Part shown: one piece after another, positions 11,340 to 23,664 of the stretch
Layout: every line of letters starts with the position of its first letter
How positions within the stretch are numbered: position 1 is the stretch's first letter
Assembly: GCA_037074705.1 (NCBI GenBank)
Contig: CM073591.1
Location: forward strand, 132,563,032 to 132,627,031
From: Zhengitettix transpicula
Lineage: Eukaryota > Arthropoda > Insecta > Orthoptera > Tetrigidae
Direction of reading: 5' to 3'
Length of the DNA: 64,000 bases
Notes under the pieces: generated by a model
The model's database searches: none
What the model saw: only the letters and a program-made list of their open reading frames with translations
What the model was told of the DNA's origin: nothing
Position numbers and translations under genes: made by a program

Positions 11340-12000
11340 TTATTTGAAGTTTTCTTGGAGTTTTATGGATTGCATTAATTTATTGCTGTTGCTTTCCTCC
11401 AGTGTCTGTTTCCTGTCTAGGTCAAATTTGATGAGGTGTTCTATTGTTACAGGAATATTAGACTGAACGCAAATCGGAGGGGGGTTTCTTGGTGTAATGT
11501 ATAGATGGGACTTCATAGTGTGTATTGTCATTATTCGTGTTGGGTTGTATTACCTTTGTAGTTGAACTTCATTGCATTAAAGTTGTTAGTTTATGGGTCT
11601 TGCTTGATTTGAAGGATTACCATTTTAGATTCGATTGAGCTTTGCATTTTCGGCCTTTGATGGCTGGTTTTGATCGCAGCAGCTTTGGCCATTGGTCCGC
11701 GACAGTATAGCCGAAGATGTTCTGATGACCTCGAATCCATGCCTAAACCACCTTCCTTCCTTCCTGTTTTTCTTCTTTAATTTTTCTGTTGCGCTTCTAG
11801 GATTCATGTTTTTAATTATGATTTTGATTCCTTTTTGTAATGTCGGCGAGTGCGTCAGAAGAAATTATGTGCTTTGTTTCTGTACAGGACTCTATATGGT
11901 TTATTACAATAACTGTGACAAACATTTCAGCCGAGTTGATTGGAGTGAACTGCTTGAAAGTTGACTAGATTGAAGAATTGACCTAATAGATGGCGCAACC
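11340..12000 (-). pseudogene. RNase H-bearing non-LTR ORF2 C-terminal remnant
   Basis: On the minus strand this reads as the degenerate RNase H and C-terminal tail of an I-like ORF2. From high to low coordinates: CTETKHIISSDALADI (third-Asp region, SDSLSAL-like), GHQNIFGYTVADQW (resembling the GHVGI-GNE-AD helix), then TIHTMKSHLYITPRNPPPIC and SNIPVTIEHLIKF, which resembles the CN-PVTVEHLL zinc-knuckle tail. The pieces lie in different frames and several key residues are changed. It is a decayed 3' portion with no RT core left. Confidence 0.65.
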
Positions 12001-12382
12001 TGTGACGGTGTCACTTTTTGAGCCATCAACATACATGACATTGTAGCCTTCATATTTGTTTTTTATTTGTTTATTTGATTTTTCTTTTCCATTCTTCGTT
12101 TTATAAGACTTTCTAATTTGGTGAGAGAGACCTATATTTTAATCTCGGGTATTTTCCATTGTTGGTCCGCGCAAATTTGTTAATATTATATATTATATGA
12201 CATTAAGAGGTTTATTTGGTGACAAATTTAACTGTATCTTATATATAAGGGGATGTATTTGGGTGATCCCTTTGTATGGGTTGGAAATTGGGGCAGATAT
12301 AATGCCTAATGATAGAATTGGGGAAAGTATTGTTCATATTTGTGTGCGTGTTGCCGTTTTATGTCATTGAAGGTCTTTGTAG
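12001..12382. other. AT-rich stretch, nothing recognised
   Basis: No coding similarity or element terminus is seen. It may include leftover sequence of the adjoining ORF2 remnant, but I cannot show that. Confidence 0.4.
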
Positions 12383-12496
12383 TATATATATATATATATA
12401 TAAATAAATAAATATATATATAAATAAATAAATATATATATAAATAAATAAATATATATATATATATAAATAAATAAATAAATATATATATATATT
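12383..12496. repeat. composite (TA)n/(AAAT)n microsatellite
   Basis: Alternating blocks of TA dinucleotides and aaataaataaa form a higher-order unit of about 20 bp repeated several times. The minus frame reading YIYIYL across it is a low-complexity artefact. Copy 1 of a dispersed repeat begins directly after the array. Confidence 0.95.
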
Positions 12497-13830
12497 TTTG
12501 GGACCACTAATGTACGTAATGAAAGGATTTTATAAATCTTTGTTTTGTCAGCGTAATATTGTGGCACAGGTATTGTAGGCAACAGTCAGCGTAAGAAAGT
12601 GGAGTTCTCAGACGGTATTATTTTCGGCAATGTGTAATGTTGGAGACGGTGAAGAAAAGCTCAGGCAGTCTGCAATACGACCTGAAACGGTGAAGGTCGG
12701 TCTGAATGTCAGATACAGATGGATCGGAAAATGTAATTGTATGTGACAGTCAGACCGTGAGGACTGTTTGTTAATATTAATTAAAAACCAAGTTAATGAG
12801 TCTTCACGTAAGCATCAACGAATGCAAAGACAGTTATTAAGATTATTGGAATTAGAAATTAAATTGTAGGGAAAATTATAATGGCTGTTGTCATACTGAT
12901 ATCATTGGTAGAATTAATCGTGAGTTGAATCGAACTGTTATTTGGAAAGTGTAATTCCAATTTCCTTGCTGCAAACATTTTTACTGCTTAAAATGAAAAT
13001 AATTTATGTCTGATAGAAAATAATGAATAATAAATATAGCCAATACAGACAAAAAAAGGGGTGATATAAATACCACACAACGGCTCTGGGATCCTTGTTC
13101 CTTTCGTCAGGTGCTAAGAATACCCTAGAGAGACCAAACTACACTCTGTGTTTTACACCTTTTTTGTCTGTATTGGCTATCTTTCTTATTCATTATTCAT
13201 TTTTACTGTTTGCCGAAATATTTGGAGATCAACAAATCCCCAATGTGGAGTGTTATGCATTAAATCGCATACGCTGTCTTAGGTTGTGTAGAAAGTGTGA
13301 TAATATTGCCTGTTTAATTAAAGTCCTTTAAATAATTTGTGAAAAGATAAAATAATTGGTGAAGTGTATGATTAATGTGACACGAGAGCTGCTCCGATGT
13401 CTGGTATTTACAAAATGTTATTGTAAACCTGGTATAATATTCCGTACGGTCAGATTTCTACAGATTTCCTATCGTAGTAATACTAAAGTAAATGCTTTTC
13501 AATACTTTTTAACATTTTGTTTTCATAATTTGGTTATATCATTGCGGGTTACCATTTCTGTTAGAGGCCCGATAAGCGACCCTGAAAGTTTAAAGAATCT
13601 CATTAAAGCCGTAGCATTTATGTACAAAGTTTGTGTATAAAAAATAATTAAATATAAATGGTAATAAATGTTTCTGTATGTGAAATTTAATTGGTTAATA
13701 GTTATTTAATTTACCAAACAATTATTAGTTCCTTTTAATCAACTGTTTTAAACAAATTTAAATCTCCAAAATAGATTACCACATTAATTGGCACCTCATC
13801 GTGAGGTTTGTTTATATTTAAATTTATATA
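12497..13830. repeat. dispersed repeat, copy 1 (with internal insertion)
   Basis: Two blocks match 28264-29285 in order and orientation: about 12500-12720 (sharing gtaatgaaaggatttt and ggtattgtaggcaacagtca) and about 13203-13830 (sharing gagctgctccgatgtctg or close variants, and ccgataagcgaccctgaa). About 480 bp between the blocks has no counterpart in copy 2, where only about 130 bp lies between them. That extra part contains a foldback repeat. I see no coding capacity. The class of the element is unknown. Confidence 0.8.
13020..13200 (-). repeat. foldback repeat within the insertion in copy 1
   Basis: The left end carries tagccaatacagacaaaaaa and the right end carries its inverse ttttttgtctgtattggcta, giving arms of about 50 bp. 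On the minus strand the segment 13110-13075 reads CTGACGA, an AGGA/TCCC near-stem, then AGAGCCGTTGTGTGG. This corresponds to the hammerhead-like core of the family with the GAAAC part mutated. Confidence 0.68.
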
Positions 13831-14370
13831 TTAAAATATATATATATATGCATGTATTACTACTTTGACTTGTTCCATTTACAGGACTAATGGAGTCAAT
13901 AAATCTTAAGCCTTTAGTAGCACGATAAAGAAAACTACTATCATGCAATTGGAGAAAGTTAAGCATTAAGTTAAGCTAAATAAATCATAGAAAAATATTA
14001 AAACTGCTTGAATAGAGCGTTTGTTACATTCTGAACAGATGGCGAGGCATTACACCAAAGAAAAATCTGAATATTCTTATACAAATCTGATAGGTAAGAC
14101 TCGTTGGGATATAAAGAATTTGAAGCTCGAAGACTAAAATCCAATACAGTAATTACATGACTTATAATAAAATTATTAGAGCATTCTCCGCTGTTTGCTA
14201 TTTGATGGCGTTAAACATAATATTAAGCTACTATGGATGCGCTATTCTTTTATATGAGTTGGTTATCTGCCAACAATAGTCCGTGCACATCATCAGAAAA
14301 TTTGTACAACAAACATTTTTTTCTTTCGTAATAATGTGTATTATTTTTTTTTGGCAAAAGGGAAGCTCTG
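13831..14370. other. AT-rich stretch, nothing recognised
   Basis: Contains a short TA run near 13840-13850 but no recognised element. The 5' TIR expected for the mariner that follows could not be found here. Confidence 0.4.
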
Positions 14371-15216
14371 CATTTCTCCTTCAAATTGAATAAATCCGCT
14401 ACAGACTCGCATCAAATGCTTGTGGAGGCCTATGGCGACATTGCTTTATCGAAAACAACGCGCAAAGATTGTTTTTCTCGGTTTGAAGACGGCAATTTTG
14501 ACCTGAGGAACAAGACTTGTGAAAATATGCCCAAAAAGGGCCATCAATTGCAGACTCTTTTGGACGAGGACGATACCCAATTGCAGAAAATGCTTGCCGA
14601 ACAATTGGGTGTTACTGAAAAGGATCGGAAAATGGGTGTCGCATGAATTGAACGATAGGTAGGTATGGGACGTCGTAACGCATGCTCGCCAGACATAAAA
14701 GAAAGTTGTTCCTACATCGGGCGATGAAATTTGGATATATTTCGAGAATCGTAAACGCAAGAAACATTGTCCGCTATACCAAATCGCTTCAGATTGAAGA
14801 TGATTCTGTCCGTTTGGTGGGATGTGCAGAGAATCATCTACTATGAACTGTTGAAACCATGTGAAACTGTCAATGGCGACCGTTACCACCAACATCTGAT
14901 CAAATTACTCTGCGTGAAAAAAATGCTGGATTATCAGCAAAGACATGACAAACTGATTTTCCCTCACGACAACGCACCATCGCACACGTCAATAATGTGC
15001 ACGTGGATGCACTCAACTGAGGGCTGTGCGATGCCGCTTATTCAGCAGACCTGGTCCCTTCCGACTACCACTTGTTTTCGTCGATCGGCCATGCGCTCGC
15101 TGATCAGCACTTCGATTCTTACGAAGACGTCCGAAAATGGCTTGTTAATAGGATTTTTTTGGCATGGTATTCTCAAATTGCCAGAGTGAAGAGGAAAATG
15201 TGTAGCTAGCGAATAG
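14371..15216 (+). pseudogene. mariner transposase remnant, second family
   Basis: The plus strand encodes a second, different mariner transposase. The N-terminal helix-turn-helix region reads NKSATDSHQMLVEAYGDIAL and FEDGNFDLRNK. Then come LLDEDDTQLQKMLAEQLGVT, WDVQRIIYYELLKPCETVNG and DRYHQHLIKL. The second catalytic Asp lies in FPHDNAPSHTS (about 14960-14990). Beyond it the SPDLAPSD region is lost in a frame change, the visible frame giving scrambled residues. A short C-terminal KCVASE and stop end at 15216. The pattern of motifs suggests the mellifera-type group. I found no TIR pair, so the element boundaries are not defined. Frameshifts make it dead. The 149-codon minus frame at 14446-14895 is its antisense shadow. 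Confidence 0.9.
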
Positions 15217-16952
15217 TTTAACTTTCTTTCTATGAAAACAATATGTTTTTCTTACTACAAAACAGCGGATTTAAGCTTATACACCTTTAAAATAAGTATT
15301 ACACAGTTACCAATATTTGTAGTTACAATTAAAAATGCTCTTTATTCTTTGAAGCGGACTATATTTCTATTTTCCGGCTTGTACGTAATGAAAAGTAAAA
15401 CAATAGTTGAATTCTAGCTAAATTTTAAGAAGAGGATGAAAAGAAATATTATCGTTTTAAAATTGGGCCTTCAATGTGACAATATTTTGGATTCTCAACC
15501 CTCCTCCATAACTCGAGATGAATAACTCTAATTGAATACCTATTGGTTGAATATTACTTAAATTATAATTTACTGATGACTTAGTCTTTTTTACTCTTCG
15601 TACGCGTGTCTTTAAATTAATGTACCCTTGATCCCTTGATGGCCTTATCCGTTGCCGAGATGATCAAGATTAATCACGACAGTTCCGTCCACCTGTGTGG
15701 ATTTTCCCGAACGGGAAAGCAATATTGCTGATTGGAGAGCATTCTATCTGGCTGTGAAGAGTAATTATACTTGGGTGGAATGGGTGGGAAAGCTGGCGCA
15801 GATTCCAACGAAAGCGATTGTCAGACTCTTTTGTCGCATTCTCGAGACTAGTTGCTACGCGCCTTTCCACGTTGCTTCGCTTTTTGTCGCAAATTAACTT
15901 ATCGATTGTCTGGAATTCGCCCATTAAAGATCTCTGCTCCCAATTTGGAGCCGAGAGTTTGCACATGAGCGATGGCTTCAAATGCCCGCTGAATTTATCG
16001 GCGAGCCGCTCGTTTAATGCGAAGTCGATTTCAGAAATATAAAGTCACCTGCACGGATGGAAATTCAATTACTCTGTAAGGGTATTTGAAGTATCAGCGG
16101 CGAATCTGAAAGGAAAGGCCGAAGAATGCTACTCTTTAGCCAATATATTAAGCATCTAAGCTTAATGCCGTTTCATTTGACCGTTGCTAATTAGTTGTCC
16201 GCACCGTAGCCGGCGGTTTAACTGAAGTATTGTTTACACGAGATAACTGTAAAAGAAAGTCCTTCTATAATTGATGCTATGAGCTCATCAAGATGCTATG
16301 AGCTCATCAAACTAGAGAATTTCTCTGGTGATTTTCAGAGATATAAAGAAATACAAAGGACACACCCGTTGGATTTAAGTTCCATAAGGTATTCCTTGTT
16401 TAATGTGAAGGGAAAAATTATTAGGATTTCCCTTCAACAAATAGGGACTTAAGGTGGTATGAATTGTTTATCATATTGATCATATTAAATTAAAATATTT
16501 TAGGTGATTAATAAGTAGATGGGTTTATCAATCTATGAAGGCCAGACGTGTCATGTAAGTCAAGCATTGATAAAAACTTATTATTTAATTTTATTTATTT
16601 TTTCTTATTTACAGAACATTATGATAGGAATTGATAAAAATTTAATACTATTTTATTATTTACAAACACTTTTAAACTGTTTATTATTACCATTATTTAT
16701 TAACAATAATGCACTCTAATATAATAAATTATAATGATTAAACAACTTTCAAAACGAGTATTACATTAATATTTAGTACATCACCCATGACCTTTTCTGT
16801 GGGAATTGACAGAGGCATATTCTACGACAATCTTAAAAAACTGCGTAACACATATCTTATTTACGCGCCTATTTCCAAATTTGGAATCGAAATGACACTA
16901 GCATGGAGGATCGAATATATTTGCCTGGATTTGGTCAGGTGATTCCAAAATA
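15217..16952. other. stretch with a 19-bp tandem duplication, otherwise unrecognised
   Basis: No coding similarity was found. The 19-mer gatgctatgagctcatcaa is present twice in perfect tandem at 16273-16291 and 16292-16310. A segment at about 16690-16755 resembles the loop of the next foldback (about 17106-17175), sharing attaaacaactttnaaa. Confidence 0.55.
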
Positions 16953-17335
16953 TGATAAGAAAGATAGTCAAATACAGCCAAAAGAAGTGTTGATATGAAT
17001 ACAACACAACGTTTCTGGAAGCCTTGTTCCTCTCTTTACGTGCAGATAAAAGGGAAGAGCCTAGAGAGACACAACTGCACAAGTCAGGTGACAAAAGTCA
17101 AAACCCTATTACTATTATTTATTGAAGAACAACGCACTCAAAAATACTAAATTACAATTATTAAACAACTTTTAAATCGTTTACTTTGTAGTTTTGTCAA
17201 CTGACTTGCTCAGTTGTGTCACTCTAGGCACTTCCTTTTTTTTCTGCACCTGAAGAAAGGAACAAGGCGTCCTGAAACGTTGTGTGGTATTGATGTCATC
17301 ACTTCTTTTGTCTATATTTGGCTACCTATCTTACT
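16953..17335. repeat. foldback repeat with hammerhead-like cores
   Basis: Two inverted arms of about 145-150 bp (about 16953-17102 and 17191-17335) flank an AT-rich loop of about 88 bp. The right arm holds the best core: CTGAAGA (17250-17256), an AGGA/TCCT stem, then GAAA (17274-17277) and CGTTGTGTGG. The left arm on the minus strand has a GGAA/TTCC stem and GAAACGTTGTG but a damaged CTGANGA. The flanks gtctatatttggcta and its inverse are shared with the copies near 13.1 and 38.7 kb. Confidence 0.8.
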
Positions 17336-18139
17336 ATTAATTTTTATTACAGACGTAAATTTTTCATTTTGATTCCAAAACATGTCGAACTTCTCGCGCA
17401 AAGCCATTGATAGTCTCCACTGGATGTACGTGATTGGATTTCGAATGGCGGTGGACACAAGACTGGCACAGCCCAATCCCCAAATGGTCTCCCCAAAATC
17501 TTACAATCAAATAAATATTATTTTATAGAGCTTTATTATTATTTTATGTTCAAGACTCTCCTGGAGTGTGTATTTCTGGATATCATTGTGCTTTTAATAC
17601 AATTAAAATATTTTTAGTATCCTAAAATCTTCCGCATTTCTTCCCACATACTTTAATTATTTAATTCAAACACCTCACCAATAGTAAAAAAAAGTGTCAA
17701 TGCACGATAGTGCATTAATTGAACAGGAGTAGTCTAATAATAAATACGTCCAGACGAGATATCCAACTAAGCTATGCTCTATTGTACACCTTTTCTCAAT
17801 TTTCCATCTCCTTCTTCTATTTCTCCATGATACTCGTGGAAGTCAAATACATTCATAAAAATGACATAGATGTGACTATAATATCGCCCGAGCTCCGACG
17901 ACGGTTTATTATTACGCTTAACTAGAAATTTATTGATATATTTCGTTATAATGTAATCAAGATCGGGTTATTTACCAATTTAGAAATTAAAGTGGAATGT
18001 AGTAGACAATACACAAAGTAACGAGCGTATTATGTTCGTATCGCAAGGTATACGAATTGAGACAATAATGTCACGGTTCACTATTATTTATTTGGAATTC
18101 GAGCGGCAGATTTACCGAATTGAATTTTTTATTTTAAGT
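17336..18139. other. AT-rich stretch, nothing recognised
   Basis: No coding similarity or repeat structure is visible. The open frame 17719-17925 is short and without motifs. Confidence 0.4.
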
Positions 18140-18652
18140 GAACAGGCTATGTATATAATCCACATAGTGGCAATTCCCCTCTTACAACATACGAAAGGGA
18201 TTTGAAAAGGATTGCGGAATGGTAGAGGAAGGTAGCCATGGGTTAACTACGAACCCCGGGCTATGATTTACGGATCCTACCCGGCAATTCGCCTAAAAGT
18301 GATGCAGGACAAACCCTAGAAAAACCTGCATCAGGTAGGTCGGGCATTTGGTACTTGTCCCACGCCCTTCCGATGGCGGGAGAGGAGTTTGCTGTGGGGT
18401 CGCAGCATTCCCCTCTCCGTGCCTTGGGTTTCGGAGGCAGCTAGCCGACTATTCCAATAGGAATAGCGGACAACACTTACCGTATACCCAAGGTCTGCGA
18501 CCCCGGAAAATACACCTCTCAAAACAGGCCGAGGTGCCTCGGCATGCGGGAACCTTAGTTCAAAAAACCAGAGAGATGTGAAGGCATCCCCAAAGAGCTC
18601 TCTGGGAAGGTTCACCTGCGAGAGAATCGTCTCGCAGGCTTCCTTGACGGAA
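18140..18652 (-). repeat. SINE-like repeat, copy E
   Basis: A nearly full copy. The minus-strand A-rich tail (cttaaaataaaaaattc) lies at 18125-18141. The body holds the family blocks in order, and the 5' palindrome gcgagagaatcgtctcgc lies near 18630. Overlapping open frames (18331-18756, 18348-18581) are shared only as fragments with other copies and are not genes. Confidence 0.88.
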
Positions 18653-19059
18653 TTATATATACATATATAGAGTTTTTGGTAGAAACACCTGTTTGGAGTA
18701 TAGGCTGTGAACTGAAACTGAACAATTTGTATAAAATTTGTCACCACGCTATCCATATAGACAATAATATTTTACAATCAAACTTTATTCTACTTTTAGT
18801 TTACAGGCGAATAATTTATTTTCGAATTTCCAGAACGTTAAGTTGGAAATATGTATGAAATTCCATCCATTTTGAATTTCCAATTGCCCTGATTTGAGCA
18901 AATATTGCTTATACTATTTATTAAGCTTAGTTAAAGAATAATTGGGTGTTTAATTGTTGAAAAAAAAAGTAAAAAAATGATATTATTGAGTGTATATAAC
19001 AAAATACGTTTGTGTTAATAATTTAATAATTCGATAAATTAATAGCTATAAATAGACAC

Positions 19060-19215
19060 AATTCAGTGCTCTATTAAATACTACAGAACGTTTCCGTAAT
19101 CCTTGTTGCTGTTGTCAGGTGACGAATTTTTAAAAACAATTTTTCGCTATTTAATTTAACACTTAATTTGTCTGTTTGTTTGGCTATTTGTTTATCTAAT
19201 TAGCATACTCAGTTA
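19060..19215 (-). repeat. degenerate foldback/hammerhead-like repeat
   Basis: On the minus strand the segment around 19120-19088 reads CTGACAA, a GCAACAAGGATTAC apex and GGAAACGTTCTGT, close to the family core with changes at two core positions. Flanks resemble the family (tttgtctgtttgtttggcta). The second arm is poorly preserved. Confidence 0.55.
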
Positions 19216-20696
19216 AGATGAAACGAGTAAATTTACTGTGAAATGGAAATTATTCAAATATTCAAAAATACAAAGAAGGCGACAAGAAAGGTGAAGTATT
19301 ATTTGAAATAGTTGAGGAAAGGAAAAAATTCGATTAACTGGTTCGATAGAGCGATAGAAAAAAGGAGCTAAAGCGAAAGAGAAAGAAAAAGGTTAAATAT
19401 ATAATTGTAGGTAACGTTAAAACCGTATTCAACAACTCAATTGACAAAGACAATAAATTTGTTTATATTTTTGTGAGATTTGTCTGTTATCTGTGTCGTT
19501 AACAGTAAAAATAAAGAATTCCAACAAACCATAAATAGGAGTGTTTATATAATCTAATCAAACGATTTGTGCAACACCATTGACTTAAAAAATTAATGAC
19601 GAGAGTTGAAACAAAAACGGAAACTGAATATGCGTCAACGTCGTATGTCTTATTGTTATTAAAACTGAAATAACATTTTCCCATAGCACATTTTCAGGAA
19701 CACAAACATCGTAAAAGTTTCGTAGAACTGGAATAAATTGATGTTGCGAATATCATTTCTCTTGCATTAGGACTATTACAATATTATAAATAACACTTAA
19801 CACATGTTGGATGAGGACATCTCACATCACTACAAATGAATATTATGTAATCCAAAACTAGTTTTTTTGTTTATTGAGTCTACTTGGGACGAATCATACC
19901 ATACGAATTTTAATATTATTGTCGGAAAAAGCAAGTTCTCACATCTCTGGACCTCTCGCGTTTGGCGATGCATAATGCACTTGTTCGTACGTGAGCTTAA
20001 GACTTTTCCGGTTAACCTTCGGGACGCGTATTCATTTCTAACTATAACTTTTATTATCGTTTTTATAAGACTCAGTTTTTCAAGCACAGATAACTATTGT
20101 GTGTAAAAGCGAAATTTATCTTAGAAAGTAGAGTTGAGACTCGGAAAAGTATATATATTTAATAGTCACTCAGTTACTTTTACTAATGTCATTACCAGAA
20201 ACGATTGGTCCTATTCATTTATATATTCACGAAAGTTCACATAAAAGTGCACATAAATAAATATTATAACTTCTAGTTGTCCGCTTTGGACAAAAAGATT
20301 ATTATGTGTAATGATTTATTCATTCATAAGGTTTGGTATTCCATGAGTGGAAATACATAAAGTCAGTTAGGTCATTTTCCTATTAGCATGTTTTTATGGA
20401 ACATGTTTCTCCTGTAGGAGAAAAATAATTATTACGTTACATTATAATTACTTATAATTAATTATTACGTTATATTATTATATACGCAGTAAAATGATCT
20501 TATTAATTCATATTAAATCGTAGTTAAACCATTCTCTAATAATAATATATAAAATACCATCGTTAAATATTGTGTCGGAAAACGATCATTTGAGAAATCT
20601 TTTAAACAATATTTTTTACTATTTTCTTGGAATCTCAGTACACGGCGTGAACGATTTGTTCTGTTATTTCGTCCCAAGGCGTTCCAAAAGTATAAC
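19216..20696. other. AT-rich stretch, nothing recognised
   Basis: No coding similarity was found. The opposed frames 19830-20087 minus and 19867-20106 plus overlap each other and neither shows a domain. Confidence 0.4.
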
Positions 20697-21046
20697 ATGG
20701 TGGCTCCTCCCCCTTAAATGCATGGGAAGTGACTTGAATGGGTGGATTCGCAATGGAGAAAAGGCAGCCAAGTGCTAACTAGGGCCCTAGGGTATTAGAT
20801 TATGGATAACGTATCCGTAATACGCCTAGAAAATATGAAACAGGTTGGTCGCATTCTTTACATGTGTCCCATCTCCTACCGATGACTGGAGTTGGGTTTG
20901 CTGTGGGGACGCAGCATTCCCTTTTCCATGCCTCGACCAGTTTAGCAGGCAACTGGTCGACTGTTCCAATAAAATAAGCGGACAGCTCTTGTAGTATGAT
21001 CAAAGACTGTGCATGCACCTCTTAAAGCAGACCAGGGTGCCTCGGT
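20697..21046 (-). repeat. SINE-like repeat, copy F (diverged, 5'-truncated)
   Basis: Diverged copy on the minus strand with the family blocks gtggggacgcagcattccc and cctcgaccagtttag. It starts abruptly at gcctcggt (21046), directly beside the T-run that is the A-tail of copy G. Confidence 0.8.
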
Positions 21047-21140
21047 ATTTTTTTGAGAGTTACAGGCTCTTAGTGTAATCCATGTGGTGGCATCTTCCTT
21101 TAATAGCATGAAGAGGGATTTAAAGGGTGGAAGAAAGTAA
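21047..21140 (-). repeat. SINE-like repeat, copy G (3' piece)
   Basis: Only the 3' end is present: A-tail (T-run 21047-21054 on the plus strand), caggctcttagtgtaatcc and atagcatgaagagggattt. Its tail abuts copy F. Confidence 0.75.
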
Positions 21141-21169
21141 ATTAAGTGTGTGTATACATTTATCCTCGT

Positions 21170-21560
21170 ACTGGCCATTCCCCTCTTATAGCATCAGAAA
21201 GGGACTGAAATGGGGGATGCAGAAAAGTATAGCAAGGTAGCCAAGATTTAACTAGACGTACGGGGCTATAGTTTAACGATACTACCTGATATAGTGTAAA
21301 ATTGTGCGATAGTGCTCTAATTGTAAAAAACATATTCAAAAAGGGTGGTAGAATGGATGTTGTTTAAGGATCCTAGCTGGCATTCGTCTGAGTGTGATTC
21401 AGAGAAAATCCTAGAGGTAGGTCGGGATCTTGGGACTTGTGTCACGACCTTGCGATGACTGGATATTGGGATTTGCAACTTGCCTACTGCTCCATTAGGA
21501 TCAGAGGACAACTCTAATCGTATGCCCAGCCTCTTCAAACCTGGCCTTGGTGTCAAGGCT
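21170..21560 (-). repeat. SINE-like repeat, copy H (diverged)
   Basis: Family blocks are recognisable (attcccctcttatagcat, ggtaggtcgggatcttggga, cgtatgcccagcc). The copy has internal deletions, and about 70 unmatched bases near 21290-21360. It is the third unit of a same-orientation cluster with F and G. Confidence 0.72.
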
Positions 21561-23664
21561 TATGTGAAGCTTCCTCTGGAGTAGATCAAGAGAGTCAGAA
21601 TGGGATACCACCGTGGCATTACTCTCTTCACTGTCGGTCCATACACTCTGATAACGTCTATTCTCCCTTTCAACTCGTTTACGTGACCCAATCAGCTGCG
21701 ATCCTTAAACACAGCCCACATACATTTTCTGGTGTCAACGTAGACAAGTCTCACGTCATTATGCTAGTGCTCAAAACTGTTTCGCACCATCTGATGTTCT
21801 TTTGTCGGCCTACTTGCTGAAAGTCACAATTACTGAGCTGCGAGCTTGCTGTTCCTTCTAACATATTTTGCAGGTCCTAAAGATTAAATAATATTTTAAA
21901 ATAACTCTGTCAGCGAATTATTATGAACACCGAGGATCATTAACAGCACCATCTGAATACGTCTCATTTAAGGGGTTTTGCTACAAGTTTGCATCAAAAG
22001 TGATATTCAGACCGGTTCCCAGTGAATCTGGATACATGAATCGTCGATTTAAAAGCTTCTCCATCAAGTCAGACAGTTGATTCTTGGGACAAGACGAACG
22101 GCCAAGAATGTTATACGGAGCACCAGCTTTCTAAACAAGTTGGCGACTCTAGAGAGGGCACGAACGTTAATCTAGAATTTGACGTAAATGTGGGCCATTA
22201 GAGCTAACAACAATGAGTGCGAGCATTCCGGTAGCCGCCGACGGGCTTGGTTACGCAACGTAACTGGAGAGGTGAGGAATCTATCATGGCACAATGCCTT
22301 ACATAACACAAGGCTACCGAGGCCGCTCATAAATTGATAAACCTGCTGCAGTGGGTCAGATGTTTGTGGTGTTCAATAAATCCTGGCTTGAACGAGGAGG
22401 TCCCGAAGCCCCAGGCGAGAGCGGCGAGCGGCTGCCGATCCAAATTACAGACTCCCCTCCTTCAGCGCTAGCCAAGGTGGTCCCAGGTACAGTCGGGGGC
22501 CGGCTCACACTCAATTATACACAACCATTTTTACGTTTCTTAGTCGGTACTCGACAATCAACACCGAACTCATTTTCTGCGTTATATGTGAACGAAGAAA
22601 CATTCATCTTGTAGCTGGAAACGCCAAAAGTGTAATCTGCTAGAATTCACTAATTAAGCATTTACAGATAATTAATGATTTGCAATTCAGTTTAACGAAA
22701 AAATTCTCATATAAATCCTGATGGAAATATTAGAAAATTTATACATAATGCTCAAGTTCGCAGAATTACTATTTTGCCGTTTGTGATGTACCATCAGCTA
22801 ATATTTCACTACTCTAAATTCTTCCACAGCACGTCGGCAGTCGAACTAAGAGTGATCACAATTTATTATCCGGAATAATTTTTTAATTTCGTTTGGTAAA
22901 TATATAATGTATATACGACACACGTTTCAACGATTTAACTCTAGTATTGCGTCAGAGGCAAACTTGGAAGTTCAAACTATTTACTTTTGTTACATCAAAG
23001 TAATTGATGTTCTAGCAAGATGTAGGATTAGAAAAATATTACTTTTGTGTGCAAAACACAATGGTTATATGTTGATTTTTTGAGAAAATTTCAGTTGTAC
23101 ATACCTGGATCACACAACGTGGATCCTATGCCCCACAAGGAAATAATTCGAAAATGACCTCGTATATTTTAAAAACCATCCGCCTACAATGATTTAAATG
23201 TACAAAACACAGAATGTTAAAATTATTAAACAATTAAATAATAAGTACTAACAATTAAATATTATAGAAAATTTTTAAATAAACAAACTATTTTGTACTT
23301 GAATTTTACTTCTCTATTATATGTTTTGAACATATTTTTTATTGTTATAATTAACTGGTGTTTTATTTTAAAACCAGTATTTTGACCCAAGCAAGTTGTA
23401 ATTGGGATTCATTTAGGGAATGATTAAATTTTTAAACGAAAAATATGTATAAGTTACATAGGGGGCACAGAAAGATTTTAGGTTGGTCATAATAAAAAAC
23501 AAAGGTTGGAAAACACTGCAGTCTACACATTTACAGAAATTCATCCATGGATAGATCTATCGTAAAACTTCATACTTCACATTGCCACAATAGCCGATTT
23601 GTCCCTGATAGTTTAAAAAGGCAAGCAAAATTGACACCCGTAGTCAAGAAAAGCAATGCCGAAG
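21561..23664. other. unrecognised stretch including a GC-richer patch
   Basis: The part at 22080-22520 is richer in G and C and carries an 87-codon plus frame (22351-22614) without any motif I recognise. A minus-strand segment near 22965-22915 has CTGACGC and GTTGAAACGTG, resembling a decayed hammerhead-like core. No gene could be supported. Confidence 0.4.

Noticed and set aside
12364..12582. 72-codon frame rich in Y, I and L
   Set aside because: Produced by the TA/AAAT microsatellite.
14446..14895. 149-codon minus frame
   Set aside because: It lies fully antisense to the second mariner transposase, whose motifs are clear on the plus strand.
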